A stretch of DNA of 64,000 nt, taken from Aporrectodea caliginosa. Its lineage: Eukaryota; Annelida; Clitellata; Crassiclitellata; Lumbricidae. How positions within the stretch are numbered: position 1 is the stretch's first letter; each line of letters opens with the position of its first letter. This document shows positions 37,324-49,416 of the stretch, piece after piece. Where the stretch lies: positions 1,822,719-1,886,718 of the forward strand of contig JACEVL010000415.1 in the NCBI GenBank assembly GCA_020284085.1, in the 5' to 3' direction. The translations under genes and the position numbers were made by a program. Under the pieces are notes generated by a model, which was not told the origin of the DNA, did no database searches, and saw only the letters and a list, made by a program, of their open reading frames with translations.

Positions 37324-37857
37324 CAGAGGCGGATTAAGGCATGTTCAACATGTTCGGCCGAACAGGGGCCCCCACACTTGAGGGGCCCCACACATCAAAA
37401 AGAATTTTGTTCAATATTTAATCATTATTGTTATTTGTTAACACTAATAGTAAAAATGTGCAAAAAACTCAGAATAAATTATTCTAAACTGCTTATTTTA
37501 ATATACACAAAAAACCCAATTTTGCACATGTGTGGGCCCTATTAAAGTTTCCATTATCAGGCAGATTCATCTCAAAATCAGCCGAAAATCAAATGATTCC
37601 GTTTGCTGACCTAGCAGTCAGTCGTTCATGAACAGACAAATTAAACATCACCTTTACCGGTTAATCAAAAAAAGAGACTCAAGGACACCTTTCCAAATGT
37701 TGAGATAGCACTGCGAATATATCTTGTTCCCATGCTGACAAACTGCAGCCGTGAACGTTCGTTTTCAAAACTCAAATTGATTAAAAACAGACTGAGAGCG
37801 TCAATGTCGGAAGACAGACTCGTTAGTTTGACATTGTTGGGCATCGAAAGTGACATA

Positions 37858-38690
37858 CAATACAGTACAATACTTAAAAAATTCAGAAGTGCGCATTGAA
37901 GCCGGGCAACAATTAAGAGGTAGACTGGAATAGCTAAGGTTTTAAGTTTAGAGTGAACATGAGGAGGTAGAGAGATCCAGATGGAGGGACCGGCAATTGT
38001 GACAAGACAAGGCGTGTACCAGGAGCAACATAGGCCTACTTTCCGGCATGAATGATGCTGATCGAAGAAAGAAGCGGCCCTTAACAGAGTTACATGATGT
38101 GACCATGGAAGATAAGTAGGAAGGCAGATGATCTGTGCGTGCATTGAACATGAGGAGTGCCAGCTTGAAGCGGACACGCTCACAGACAGGAAGCCAGTGT
38201 AGAGAACGAAGAGCAGGTGTGATATGGTCTCGATAAGAGTCCAAGACACAGTCTTGCCGCCTGATGCAGTAGTTAGAGGAAGCAGTGTGCATTCAGGAAG
38301 ACCATAAAGCAGGGCTGCTTACAGAAATTCCTGGTCTAGGGCAGAGCAGTCACGGGCCCCTAACTATCCTTAGACTTTATGAGAAATTTTTTTAAACAAA
38401 CTGAAATAATAATAGTGCGGGTACAACCCCTGCAAAATTATATTTATATATGCAACTATTGTAGTTAAGTGTCCGTAATATTATATTTTAAAAGGCATAA
38501 ATCATAAACTTTGTATAACTGAGTATAATATTTTTCATAAGTTGATTGCTGGGGCCCATGCCCCTAAAAGTCGCCGAACCCATGGGTTTTTGCCCCCTGC
38601 ACCCCCTCTCGGCGGGCCTGCCATAAAGTACCGAGCTGCAGTAGTCAAGTCGCGTCAGAATAAGGCAGTTGATCAGTGTTTTCAGTTATA
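37858..38690 (-). mobile_element. LINE fragment nested in the hAT, itself split by a second hAT
   Basis: Minus-strand frames encode the end of a CR1/L2/Jockey-like reverse transcriptase: TRLDYCSSVLYG next to the internal insertion, then LPECTLLPL, then HITPALRSLHWLPVCERVRF and DHLPSYLSSM. The 3' end is a GTATTGTACTGTATTG tail at 37858. It is 5'-truncated and frameshifted. Its two flanks join the hAT transposase frame (ESDI / ILRQD) exactly. Confidence 0.85.
38310..38620. mobile_element. Non-autonomous hAT-like element, 311 bp, inside the LINE
   Basis: Left CAGGGCTGCTTACAG; the right end reversed reads CAGGCCCGCCGAGAGG. The flanking 8-bp duplication CCATAAAG (38302-38309 and 38621-38628) is perfect. 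The LINE reading frame is cut between VLYG and LPEC and resumes across the duplication. A diverged copy is at 13845-14145. Confidence 0.9.
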
Positions 38691-38925
38691 CTGCGTCAAG
38701 ATTAGAGCGAAGGTGTCGGATTCTACTGAACGTGAGCTACATTTTTATGAGAGCCAAAATGCTAGCAAAGTACTGTATACATATGTAAATTCCGTGACAA
38801 TTTGAGCGATATTGATTGTCATTGTCAATTCATAATAATTATTTGTTGTTGCTCTTAACTCTCTAACAGTTCTAACTGTTAGTTTTGCTACGAAATGTAA
38901 ACTGCAAACACTGTGTCCAATCAGT

Positions 38926-39045
38926 CAAGACTATATTGTTAGCCTAAGCCTAGCTATTTATCAGCTAAGACTATATTGTTAGCCTAAGCCTAGCTATTTA
39001 TCAGCTAAGACTATATTGTTAGCCTGAGCCTATTAGGCCTGTTTT
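38926..39045. repeat. 40-bp tandem repeat, three units, inside the hAT
   Basis: The unit AAGACTATATTGTTAGCCTA then AGCCTAGCTATTTATCAGCT repeats with almost no divergence. Confidence 0.9.
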
Positions 39046-39335
39046 TATTTTCTGTATTGTGGTAAGCCTGCATTGTAATATTCTTTAACCATGAGTCACT
39101 ATAATAATATTGTTAAACAGTAACAGATTTATACTTTAAGTTAAAGTCTTTAACTATACTGGATAATTATAAACCCTACTGATATTGTACAAAAAGAAAG
39201 AAGGTACGAATTAATAATAGAAAAATGTTGATGCGTTGAACATAACATGTTTTATGTCTATTTTGTTGTGATTCTATGGGGCTGGGCCCCACAGTTTTAC
39301 TGAACAGGGCCACCACATTTGTTAATCCGGCCCTG

Positions 39336-39413
39336 AGTAAATGACCGTATATTTGAGAGGCATTTTCCGGAATATTCTGGAAGTAAATGACCGTATATTT
39401 GAGAGGCATTTTC
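39336..39413. repeat. 46-bp satellite, right part of the split array
   Basis: Two units continue the array interrupted at 37323. Confidence 0.95.
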
Positions 39414-39499
39414 ATGTGGCATAGATGTTTTTTGTATGCACGTTCAACTACATTGAAAAACAAGCAAGGTCGAGGCTATATGGTCGCTATATTAAACGT

Positions 39500-39978
<479 letters not shown>

Positions 39979-40084
39979 AAAGTGTACAATTATATAAATT
40001 TCACATTAATTTTACGGTGATAACTTTGTATAAGCCGAGTTGTAGGCCTGTGCATTGTTTGCGGAACGACAGCAGGTGACAGGG

Positions 40085-40420
40085 CCTATTCTAGGGTTTT
40101 AGTCTAGCCTATCAGATCGTTAGCTAAACTCCGAAGTGGGTTATTTCTTTCTTCTTTGTATCTGTAATAAATTTTCATTATTTTCTTGTTATGCTCGATT
40201 CAGGTGAAATAAAGTTTACATATACCTAATTTGTAACTGGTATTACTGTTTCTGTAATGGGTTGCGGTGTGCCAACCCAGTGTTTCGTCAATAAACGAAT
40301 ATTATTATATACCAAAAGGCTCACGTGTTACACAAATAAAGATTAATATATTAATTATAATGGTCTAGGCCTAATTAGCCTACCGTTCGTTTGCGTAGGA
40401 CTATAAAGATGATTGTCTTC
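40085..40420 (+). repeat. Dispersed repeat related to the 43312-45515 duplication
   Basis: GTTAGCTAAACTCCGAAGTG, GGGTTATTTCTTTCTTCTTT, TTTTCATTATTTTCTTGTTA and TACCGTTCGTTTGCGTAGG occur in the same order as in the two units at 43.4 and 45.2 kb. Confidence 0.75.
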
Positions 40421-40739
40421 TGTCATTTGTGTTCTTGTGAATTGTTTCAATTGCATAACTGCACACTGTAACCGGTTGCGGTTTGTCAACCGGATTGTTT
40501 CAATAAACGAAAATATTATTATTATTATAAGCTATGTATATTTGCGGCTTAAGTGTTACATAAAATTTATATTGTCCACGTATCATCTTTGTGCGTCAGA
40601 GTGCATCGTCATCTATATAGTAGAGATGTATAGTCTTTGTGGTAGTCGTTTTCTTTCGGTGTCTCCTCTTGGAGCGACGCATTCCGCCTACGCCTTTCCC
40701 TACGGTTGGTGAACGCCTAATAATGAAAGACGAATGATT

Positions 40740-40955
40740 CATCAACATCACCATCGCCATCATGATAGTCACTGTCGTCACGATAGCCATAATCATCATG
40801 AGCAAAATGAATATCATAATCGTCATCAATGTCGACGTCATCACCACTATCATCGCCCCACATCATCATGATTATCATCATCACCATCATCATCATCGCC
40901 ATCAATCATCACCACCAGTCCACCATCATGATCATCATTATCACCACTGCATTCA
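40740..40955. repeat. Degenerate ATC repeat
   Basis: CATCATCACC-type units, partly decayed. Confidence 0.85.
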
Positions 40956-40984
40956 GTCTATTATCTAGAGAGAGCGTCGAGCCT

Positions 40985-41700
40985 TTTCCATTGTACGTTC
41001 TTAGTGAGCCTGTGTTTGTGACGTCATAGCTTGTAACTGGCCTATCCCTGTTTAGAGGATCGGTAGCTATAGCGACGTTTGTCTATAGACTGCGGTATCT
41101 TCTTTGGTTCTCTGCCTCTTAGGTATACTTCGTAATAATTATGAATTACAATTACAATTACAATGAGTTACAATTATTATAACTAATTGTTAGCCAATAA
41201 CAATTACGTTAATTCGTGTTAGCATAGCCTACATGCATGATATACAAGTGCGGAAATGAACTTAGAACGACTATAACAGAGTCATTCACAAGAACTTCAT
41301 TCAATCTGTGTAGGCCAAATCTTATATACAATGAACAGTCCTGAACGAAAAGATCCAAATGATCACGAAGGGCCATAGAGCAGATATGGCTTGCAAGCCA
41401 ACAGGTCGTATAGAACCTGTCTTCCATGGGTGGAGGTGATGTAGCGTATAAGTTACAGGAGTGTACCACAGGCTAACCAAGGCTGTGGTTGCCTGTAACT
41501 TATATAGCCTTTAGCACACAGGGCAGCTTATCTTAGCGATGATATAAGGATGGCCTTTTGCTGGTGAAGTGCGGATCCCCATGAAGTTTCACACGTATCC
41601 CTTTGTGCAGTTTATGTAACACCAGAAGATCTTTACTCACTAATTTATTTTCAATACTAAAGGAATCTCACTCAATGTCTCTCAACCTGTAGATTTCGGT
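40985..41700. repeat. Duplicated locus, copy 2 (first copy at 34925-35560)
   Basis: See the first copy for shared blocks. A minus frame at 41209-41469 (86 codons) includes MALRDHLDLFVQDCSLYI. The first copy keeps a similar stretch (MALRDHLDLCVQDCSL) but then stops, and differences include replacements, so coding is doubtful. Confidence 0.85.
41447..41504. ncRNA. Hairpin with paired changes, copy 2 (candidate structured RNA)
   Basis: A 13-bp perfect outer stem TATAAGTTACAGG / CCTGTAACTTATA (41447-41459 with 41492-41504) and a 6-bp inner stem CCACAG / CTGTGG (41466-41471 with 41483-41488) flank the loop GCTAACCAAGG. The corresponding stems of copy 1 use different bases but still pair. Confidence 0.4.
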
Positions 41701-41831
41701 CCGCAAGAAAACTAATTCGCGGGCACAAGCTTATGACTCTAATTGTGGGAGAACCACCATCCAATGTGTTTTTATAAACTATACATTGACACCCAACGCT
41801 ATATCCTAGTGCATTTCCTTAGGCTTAGAGG

Positions 41832-42004
41832 CAGTGTTTCCGGTCACGCCCAAATGGCCGTTATTACGTCCGTAAAAAACGTCCAAAACGTCCAAAATTT
41901 CTCGGTGTGATAGCTGAAATAAGTTTACATGAGTTAGCCTACGTCAAAAAAATTCTAGGTCAGGGCGTAATTAAGTCCTCTTTTGGACTCTAACGGAAAC
42001 ACTG
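41832..42004. mobile_element. hAT-like MITE, 173 bp, 8-bp target duplication
   Basis: Left CAGTGTTTCCGGTCACGCC; the right end reversed reads CAGTGTTTCCGTTAGAGTCC. The flanking CTTAGAGG (41824-41831 and 42005-42012) is perfect. 42015-42540 otherwise shows no gene. Confidence 0.9.
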
Positions 42005-42541
42005 CTTAGAGGCTTAGAGGGTCTTGTAATTTTTATTTGACGGGCACAATAGCTTCTGAGTGACTTAACTATGTGTCTCGAATGCACTTCCCCAATCCAT
42101 CTTAACTGCAGGCCTACTGCTTTTAACCTTCCTATCGACAGTTCTTTTGAAGATGTGACAGCTCAACACGTATATTCGCGTAATTATCTTGGCATATTGA
42201 CCGCTAAGAAAAGTCGTGGCTGATTTTGCTTAAAGGTTTCTTTATGTCTTTCTATAATTCATGTAGTCGGTATACACAGAGAAGACCGTTTTTTATCATG
42301 AATTGCATAGGCTAACTGTTCGAATTTTTTGTTATTTTGACTTGCTATAATTCTCTAATTCTTCAAAGTGTCAACTTTATGCCAAATCTGAATTTAATTT
42401 TCTTAGGCGCAATTTTAACATCGAACAATTGAACAAGTTTCAGTGGCGTTAGTACACAACCAGAAAATCAATGGCTGGAAAATCTATCGACTCCGCCGTA
42501 TAATCTATATATAGACTCTTCGGGTAGATTATATTTTGACA

Positions 42542-43030
42542 TCAATCCTCGGCGTCTAATTCCAACACGACCCTTGTGCTGACGCGATTGACCGGCGCAT
42601 CACCCCCCCCCCCCCTCCGACTCCGTTCGTCCTTCACCCCGGTGCTTTCGTCCGTCTCCTAAGCCACCGAAGACATCGATCATCCATCCGACCATCTCGC
42701 CTGTTGATTCCAGGTGTTTCCAGGCCTTCTGGAATACCTCTTTTGATTGCGACCCCAAACGTCCGCTTCCCTTCAACTTCCAGGTTCGTCTCCGACCCGT
42801 TGAATCGTCTCCCTGCTCGTTGACGTACCATTTTGCCTCGAGAACAGGTCGAAACGTCTTTCAGTATGTTGACGGTCGCTCTTGCTTCCGACAGGCTGCA
42901 ACGTCGTCTTCGTCCTTGACGAGTCTGTCTTCTTCTTCACCACGTAGACGATTCTCTTTTGGACGAGCCCCCATATCCAAGGACCCGTCCCGTTGTAACA
43001 TTGGTATTCCGCCGCAATTTTTCAAAAATT
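42542..43030 (-). pseudogene. Broken reading frame of mixed composition, product unknown
   Basis: One minus-strand frame runs about 160 codons with a single in-frame TGA (complement of 42861-42863). The upstream part includes CGGIPMLQRDGSLDMGARPK and EEEDRLVKDEDDVAACRKQE. The downstream part includes KTFRPVLEAKWYVNEQGDDS, KEVFQKAWKHLESTGEMVGW and, after a Gly run, APVNRVSTRVVLELDAED before a stop. Composition is unlike the neighbouring repeats and the region is locally GC-rich. It could be a decayed gene or transposon ORF, or two exons with a small intron over the TGA. I recognise no family. Confidence 0.3.
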
Positions 43031-43311
43031 ATAGACCTTTCAAGACATCTTTACGGATAGGCCTACAACTAAAGACACAAACTGTCATAAGAACGCAAAC
43101 TAAAACGGGCATACACTAACCTCAATGATTTCTAGCAGTTCAAACACACTCGCTCTCAGACATCTACACACAACCACACAACCATGCAGATACTTAGCAT
43201 CACCAAAGAGATACACACTGAAACATTCCCTCATGCCAACAAAACTCAAAGGAACATTCAGACTCACATGCATAAACCAAAGGAACATTCGGACATACAG
43301 ACACAAACCCA

Positions 43312-45515
43312 AAGAACATATTCAGACAGACAGACATGTACATACCCAAAGAAGCGGCACCCTTGGTCAACCCACACTCCCATCAGGCCAACTAAACCTC
43401 ACCAGTCGCGATTACCTTTAAATCACAAGCCATCTAAGTCTAGACTCTAAGATCTTTAGCTAAACTGTGAACTGGGTTATTTCTTTCTTCTTTGTATCTG
43501 TATTAAATTTTCATTATTTTCTTGTTATCCTCGATTTGGGTAAAACAGAGTTTGCATATACCAATTAGGCTAACATGTTACACAAATGAAGGCTAATAAA
43601 TCAATTATATTAATATGCAGTGGCGTAACAACTTAGCCGGGGGCCCTTGGACATTCTAAGCTTGGGGGCCCTTACCCATTATGTATCTACAATTCTACAT
43701 GCATTGTATGGTACGTAAATAATTGAACATTTATAATTATAACGCCATTTCGATCATGATTTATACTCAGAGCAAGGGTGCAAAAACCAAGTTTTTCAAA
43801 ATGAAAAGTTGTTTTGGAGGTTTTGGTTTTTATTTTTTTATTTTTATTTTTTTAGATTTCCTATTTTGGATCATAAAATTCATAAAAATGGCTTAATACC
43901 ATTCAAATTAATCAGATGCATATAAATGAAATTAACTAGAACAGTAGAACCGTAGAATATCATAAAACGAAATTAACGACCATACAACAATTGCCAAGAG
44001 AGTTGAAGAGACGCAAATTTTCTCATTTTCAATTTCAAATTTGTTAAAACCAAAACCGAAATTTGCGTTTTGTTTTGTTTTGTTTTGTTTAAAACAAAAA
44101 AACAAAGCCTTTAACAGCCTTGACTCAGCCCTGATGTTAAATGTCATTACGAAGGAATATAATTATATTACATCAGTTAGCAAAACATTGCACAGTAAGC
44201 TGAAAGAGTCACCAGAGACGGTATACTGTGGCACTGCCTACACAAAGCCTTTAACAGCCTTGACTCAGCCCTGATGTTAAATGTCATTACGAAGGAATAT
44301 AATTATATTACATCAGTTAGCAAAACATTGCACAGTAAGCTGAAAGAGTCACCAGAGACGGTATACTGTGGCACTGCCTACACAGTAATGTAGCGAACAT
44401 GTAGATTGTAGGCTGCATAGTCTGTAGTTCCTCACGAATTTGGCTATTCTAGCTTTCTGTTCGCAAATGTGTCTATCAAGTCCATTTCGTCATTTAAGAA
44501 GCTGAACGGAGCATTAGAACAGAAATTCGTAGAGTTGTGGAATGGTTTGGATGATTGTAGCTACTGTCTCAGTGGGCACAATCACAGCTTTTAAAAGAAA
44601 GCTGGGAAATTGGGCTAAAATGGAAAATTAAGTATGTTCAAAGTTAAATTTCAGTGGTTTTAAAACAGACTAAACGTCTTCTAAAACACTTAAAACTCTT
44701 GTTGTGTTAAGACGTCAATGTCTAAATTATGAAATTTGCTAGATGTCGTTTTTTACATCATGTAACTGGAAAGCATTATTGACATAATGTGACATTTTCC
44801 CTAATAATTATTCTTTAAAAAAAACGGACAAAAAGTGCATGAAATTTTTCAATTTTGAAAAGCTTGGGGGTCCTTTGGACCTCGGGGGCCCTTGGACTTT
44901 GTCCACCCTCGTTATATGGCTGTTACGCCACTGGATATGGTCTAATTAGTATTTACCGTTCGGTTGCATAGGCCTGCTGCTGATTATAATAAAACAGGGT
45001 GCTGTCACCACTCACCGCCATTAAATTTTTTTAAGTGGCGGTGACGCAATACAAAGTGACGACAGAGTTGGCCAAGAACATATTCAGACAGACAGACATG
45101 TACATACCCAAAGAAGCGGCACCCTTGGTCAACCCACACTCCCATCAGGCCAACTAAACCTCACCAGTCGCGATTACCTTTAAATCACAAGCCATCTAAG
45201 TCTAGACTCTAAGATCTTTAGCTAAACTGTGAACTGGGTTATTTCTTTCTTCTTTGTATCTGTATTAAATTTTCATTATTTTCTTGTTATCCTCGATTTG
45301 GGTAAAACAGAGTTTGCATATATACCAATTAGGCTAACATGTTACACAAATGAAGGCTAATAAATCAATTATATTAATATGGTCTAATTAGTATTTACCG
45401 TTCGGTTGCATAGGCCTGCTGCTGATTATAATAAAACAGGGTGCTGTCACCACTCACCGCCATTAAATTTTTTTAAGTGGCGGTGACGCAATACAAAGTG
45501 ACGACAGAGTTGGCC
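43312..45515. repeat. Tandem duplication of a ~442-bp segment, first unit split by a transposon
   Basis: Unit 1 is 43312-43617 plus 44934-45073; unit 2 is 45074-45515. Matching is almost exact (e.g. AAGAAGCGGCACCCTTGGTC, GTTTGCATATACCAATTAGG, AAGTGGCGGTGACGCAATAC). The units join directly at 45073/45074 (GAGTTGGCC|AAGAACAT). Confidence 0.9.
43618..44933. mobile_element. 1.3-kb inverted-repeat transposon (hAT-like ends)
   Basis: Ends CAGTGGCGTAACA and TGTTACGCCACTG are perfect 13-bp inverted repeats. Comparison with the uninterrupted unit 2 defines the empty site and shows a 6-bp target duplication (AATATG / GATATG), not the 8 bp expected for hAT. No intact transposase frame is visible. An internal 140-bp unit is exactly duplicated (44102-44241, 44242-44381). 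Confidence 0.85.
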
Positions 45516-47607
45516 TAATAATAATAATACACAGCAGCATAGGCATAATATACGGAGTTTTTGTTAGTGTGAAATTGTCCATATTATAGGCTACTTGCAC
45601 TGTCGATAATTCATCAGCTGGGTTTTATATAGAGCACGATATGAAATCTGTGCGTGTATCCGATGGCCAGGGATTTATATTGACGGGCTTCCGAGGGATG
45701 TGTAGAAAAACAGGTGTTGGTTTCGACATAGACATCTCGGTTAATGTCTTAATTGAATTGTCTAGATTTTGATTAGACGGCGTTCAGACTTAAATGACAG
45801 CCGACGTTTGCAGGAGGGAACCATGCGAGAGAATGCGAATCGGAAACCGGACTTCTAGATATGAATAGAGAACGCAGAAAAACGCTCGATGGATCGAGAT
45901 GATTATAAAGAGTGATTGACAGCACGCATTCGTAACGCGCTGAAAGGTCCTTACAGTTGAAGACTCAATAGATTGGGTCATTATAATGACTGATCTGATC
46001 CAGGCCAGCGGTCTAGGCATCAGGCGTGGACTCCGATATATTAAGGCCTCCATGCATTAGGCCTACATCAGGCAACAAGCAGCGGCGACTGGCCTAATTA
46101 TAGGCCTGGCGAGCGGCGCCTGCGCTGGCGTCACTGTCGCCAAGGAAACCGCTTGATCTGTGACGTATGGAATGGAAAGGTCGTGGCGGTCATTATCGAA
46201 ACCAGTGTTTAACATTCGCGGCAACACGTAATGTTTTCACGATTAGCCTAGATGCTGAGTTTACTCTACTAAGCTATAGGCCTACCTGATGTTTTGTTCT
46301 GTAGAGTGTAGACCTATAGCTAGCTACCGTTGTAAGTGAAAACTATAGGTCGTACATTTATTCTCACATGGCATAGCGTGGATCCAAATTATTGTCATTG
46401 TTGTAGCTGCTGGTGCTGCCGCTGCCTTTGTAATTGTCACAAAAGGTTGCCCACAAGGCCTTCATTATTCTCGGCGTTCTCACGCTCTCGTTCAACCTTG
46501 TTTGAATCAAGCTCTGCATTTATTTAGCGCCAGCGGCCTAAGTCGATGGAACCAGCATTTTTAATTGCTGGCGTTAAAAACAGCCGACCGTTATACGTTA
46601 CTATTTGGTTTCGTCAACTTAGGGTCATACTGCGCAGTTCTATAACTTAGTATAATAGGCATATAGGCCAAGTAGGCCTAAAGGTTAAGGTAGGCCCTAT
46701 AGCCCGGAGGTATAATTATGACTGCCAGGTTTATCTTCCCAACAAGAGGAGACTGGTTAAGACTACAAGATTTTCCCGGAAAACTTAGGAAACTGCAAAT
46801 ATAGACTTAAATGTTAGCCCTATAATAATAGGCTACTTCTTCATATATAACAACGTGTGGCATCGATCATGCTGTTTCATTTTATCGGGTGAGCTATTTT
46901 GCCATCGCTGCCCGTTTGAATGGGTGCCACAATATTGAAGGTTCCTTGTGTATGGACTGTGCTAAATCGAGATTTGAGAAACGGTACCCCGGGGCTGGAC
47001 ATTACCGAACTAAAAAAGAGGTTGTGTCAGGGAGAAAAGGACATCCGAAAGCTATAGCTGGACGAATCTTTAAAGAACGCGTTTTCTTTTCCTTTCCGCG
47101 ACTGGCTCTGAAAATGCACAGATAAAAAAACTTGTTTATCGAAATCCGTAAATTTCTGATGTTAGGGCCCTAAACACAACTAACTGGACCTCAAACGGGC
47201 GCTTTGGTCATGAACATGGCCAAGAACGGAGGCATTTTTAGTCAACTGCAAGATGGCGCCAAATGTAAATTAAACCATTACATTGACTTGGAGACGTGAC
47301 ATCGTCAATTTTTACTTACTGATTATAAGTAGCACACTATCTGCGCTGCCGTAACGTCGTAAACAAATAATTGAAATCAACGTTTTATGAACGCAATAAT
47401 TATGACTTTGAATTGGTGCCGTGTATTCGCCGTGAATTTGGCAATTTTTAAAAAAGTATGCCGTGATCTTTTTTGTCACTTTGTGACCGTGATTTTCGTC
47501 TATCCGTAGATGTCGGATGGTTATGTGAAACGAATCTCTATGCTATTTTTGTATACTCCTATGTATACTCCCATATATACTCCTTGTCACGTGTCGTGTG
47601 AGGTTCA
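45516..47607. other. No supported gene; scattered repeat remnants
   Basis: About 2.1 kb of non-repetitive AT-rich DNA. A GCTGCCCGTTTGAATGGGTG...GAAGGTTCC block at 46909-46945 is related to the three-way-junction segment at 63829-63908. The frame 46889-47125 overlaps this block and has no recognisable domain. Confidence 0.45.
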
Positions 47608-48703
47608 CTTCCTCTTCCGTTCTTTCCAGCCTTTCAGCGTTGGTGACTTGGTGTGTTGTTGGAAAATAGAAGCAAATGGAGACAGTCGAGGGTATGCTTA
47701 ATCGTGTGCAATCCTTTGGTTGAAATAGATTAAAAAGCCATGTTAACTTGTTCACTACCAGCATTTTTATTGGCGTAAGCCTTTCAAATTATAATTCATG
47801 TGATAATAAAACTCCAAAACGCCGCCCCACGTGTAGAACGACGGTCGCTATTGTGATCATTACATTACGACTGATCTATTTTAGTTTTTATAATTTATTT
47901 TAAGTTATTTTAATTTATCGGTTTTCTGTTGCGTTGTCAATGATGCATACAATTAAATTTGATTTTTAAGTGAAATCAACCATTGAAATCGTCACTACCT
48001 CTGAGACACGCTTGCAGTGCGCCTGTTCTTCACTAGTGTATTGCCAAATGTTTTGAGCTATTTATCTGTACAATATTAATACTGTGTTGCGCTGTTCTGT
48101 AGGAATGAAGGGTCATCTGTCTTCCACTGACAAAAGAGTTCTGCATTTGCTGGTTTTGTTCCATGTGTGGGGAGCATGACAGTGTGACCAGCTAAATGGG
48201 CAGCTAAGTCAAAATGCCAATTGGGTTTTATGAGGTATTCATATTTTATAATTATGTGAAAGTTGTATGTAACATGTCAGAAATACATGCTATAAATATT
48301 CTTTAAGCCACCATTTTGCATGGAATTTCCTTTGCATTTTAGTCTGAATCTTATTTGACTTATTATAGGTGGTCATAATTTAATCAGGACTTGGACCCCT
48401 TAATGTCTTCTGCCTTAACGTGTTAAATATTTCAATCCTAGTAACAATTTTGCTGTAAAACTTGATGATGAGCTGCATTGGTTTCCCAGTCGCTTTTAGT
48501 ACACCTTTTGTTGTTAAAAGTGTTAAACCTGATGGTGATGACGATTTTCTCCCGATGGTACTACTGTACATCTATTCTAAGCAATGTTATAACAAGGGAT
48601 TTAAGTTTCTATTAATTGTTTGTATGTTTACAACAAAACAGAATTACGAATTATTTTTAATACTGGTTAAATAATTTTTTTAAATAATTTTTTTGCAAGT
48701 TTT

Positions 48704-48790
48704 GAGAGCCTGTGATGATAAAAATTGGAATTACCATTTGACTACGGAATGAAACCAAACCAATTGGCTGCTTTTATGCCTGAGGCTCTC
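48704..48790 (+). ncRNA. Box C/D snoRNA, family 1, copy 1
   Basis: C box GTGATGA (48712-48718), D box CTGA (48780-48783) and a perfect 7-bp terminal stem GAGAGCC / GGCTCTC (48704-48710 with 48784-48790). An internal C'-like AATGAAA is present. TGGAATTACC upstream of the probable D' site (TTTGA) is complementary to GGUAAUUCCA of the universally conserved 18S rRNA 530-loop region. Copies 2-4 follow within 1.5 kb. Confidence 0.8.
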
Positions 48791-48940
48791 TAATGCATTC
48801 TAAGTTCATATCTTCAGAAAATTTACCAAGAGTAATATTTGAATAACTAGTTTCAAAATGACTGTAAAATGGGATTCATGCACTAAACATAATTGAGTTG
48901 AATGTCATGTAGTACATGAAAAAAGTAATTTTGAAACTGG

Positions 48941-48944
<4 letters not shown>

Positions 48945-48988
<44 letters not shown>
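48945..48988. repeat. (TA)n microsatellite
   Basis: TA run between snoRNA copies 1 and 2. Confidence 0.9.
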
Positions 48989-48990
<2 letters not shown>

Positions 48991-49191
48991 CAGTATATAT
49001 ACAATTTATTTTCTTTATAATTATAAGTGTAATTATAAATCTATGATCTCATCAGAATTCAGATTTTCATTATACCTTTCATGCACGTGGATGATTAAAA
49101 TTATTTATAGTTTGCAGATGTGTTAAAACTAGACTTCTCATAAACTTAAGAAATTACAGATTTCTTAAGAATTTACTGACAGTTTACAATG

Positions 49192-49270
49192 GCCGGTGAT
49201 GATAAAAATTGGAATTACCATTTGATTTCAGAATGAAACCAAACCAATTGGCTGCTTTTTGCCTGAGGCT
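49192..49270 (+). ncRNA. Box C/D snoRNA, family 1, copy 2
   Basis: C box GTGATGA (49196-49202), D box CTGA (49263-49266), short stem GGCC / GGCT. The core AAAAATTGGAATTACCATTT is identical to copy 1, while the segment next to the D box varies (CTTTTTGC against CTTTTATGC). Confidence 0.75.
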
Positions 49271-49416
49271 TTTATAAACTGCTATTAGAATATGTAACTT
49301 AAAATAAAGTATGACTTAAGATTTCTTTAATTGTGTTAATTTGAAAGCAGAATTTTGCATTTTGATTTTACTTGTGTGTAATGAAAGGTTTTGTATTTGT
49401 CATCTGCTGTGTTTAG

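Larger units (their letters stand above)
37324..39335 (+). mobile_element. Degenerate hAT transposon (2.0 kb) inserted in a 46-bp satellite
   Basis: Left end CAGAGGCGGATTAAGG; the right end reversed reads CAGGGCCGGATTAAC. Both flanks carry AGTAAATG (37316-37323 and 39336-39343), a perfect 8-bp duplication. Near 37660-37857 a plus-strand frame encodes a hAT C-terminal dimerisation segment: EIALRIYLVPMLTNCSRERS followed by FSKLKLIKNRLRASMSEDRL. It resumes after the nested LINE with ILRQD and a stop (about 38688-38705). The N-terminal and catalytic parts are missing. A 40-bp tandem repeat lies at 38926-39045. The element is a non-functional relic. Confidence 0.9.

Noticed and set aside
41209..41469. 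Conserved 86-codon gene in the duplicated locus
   Set aside because: The other copy is interrupted by a stop soon after the shared stretch, and substitutions include replacements. The hairpin is better preserved than the frame.
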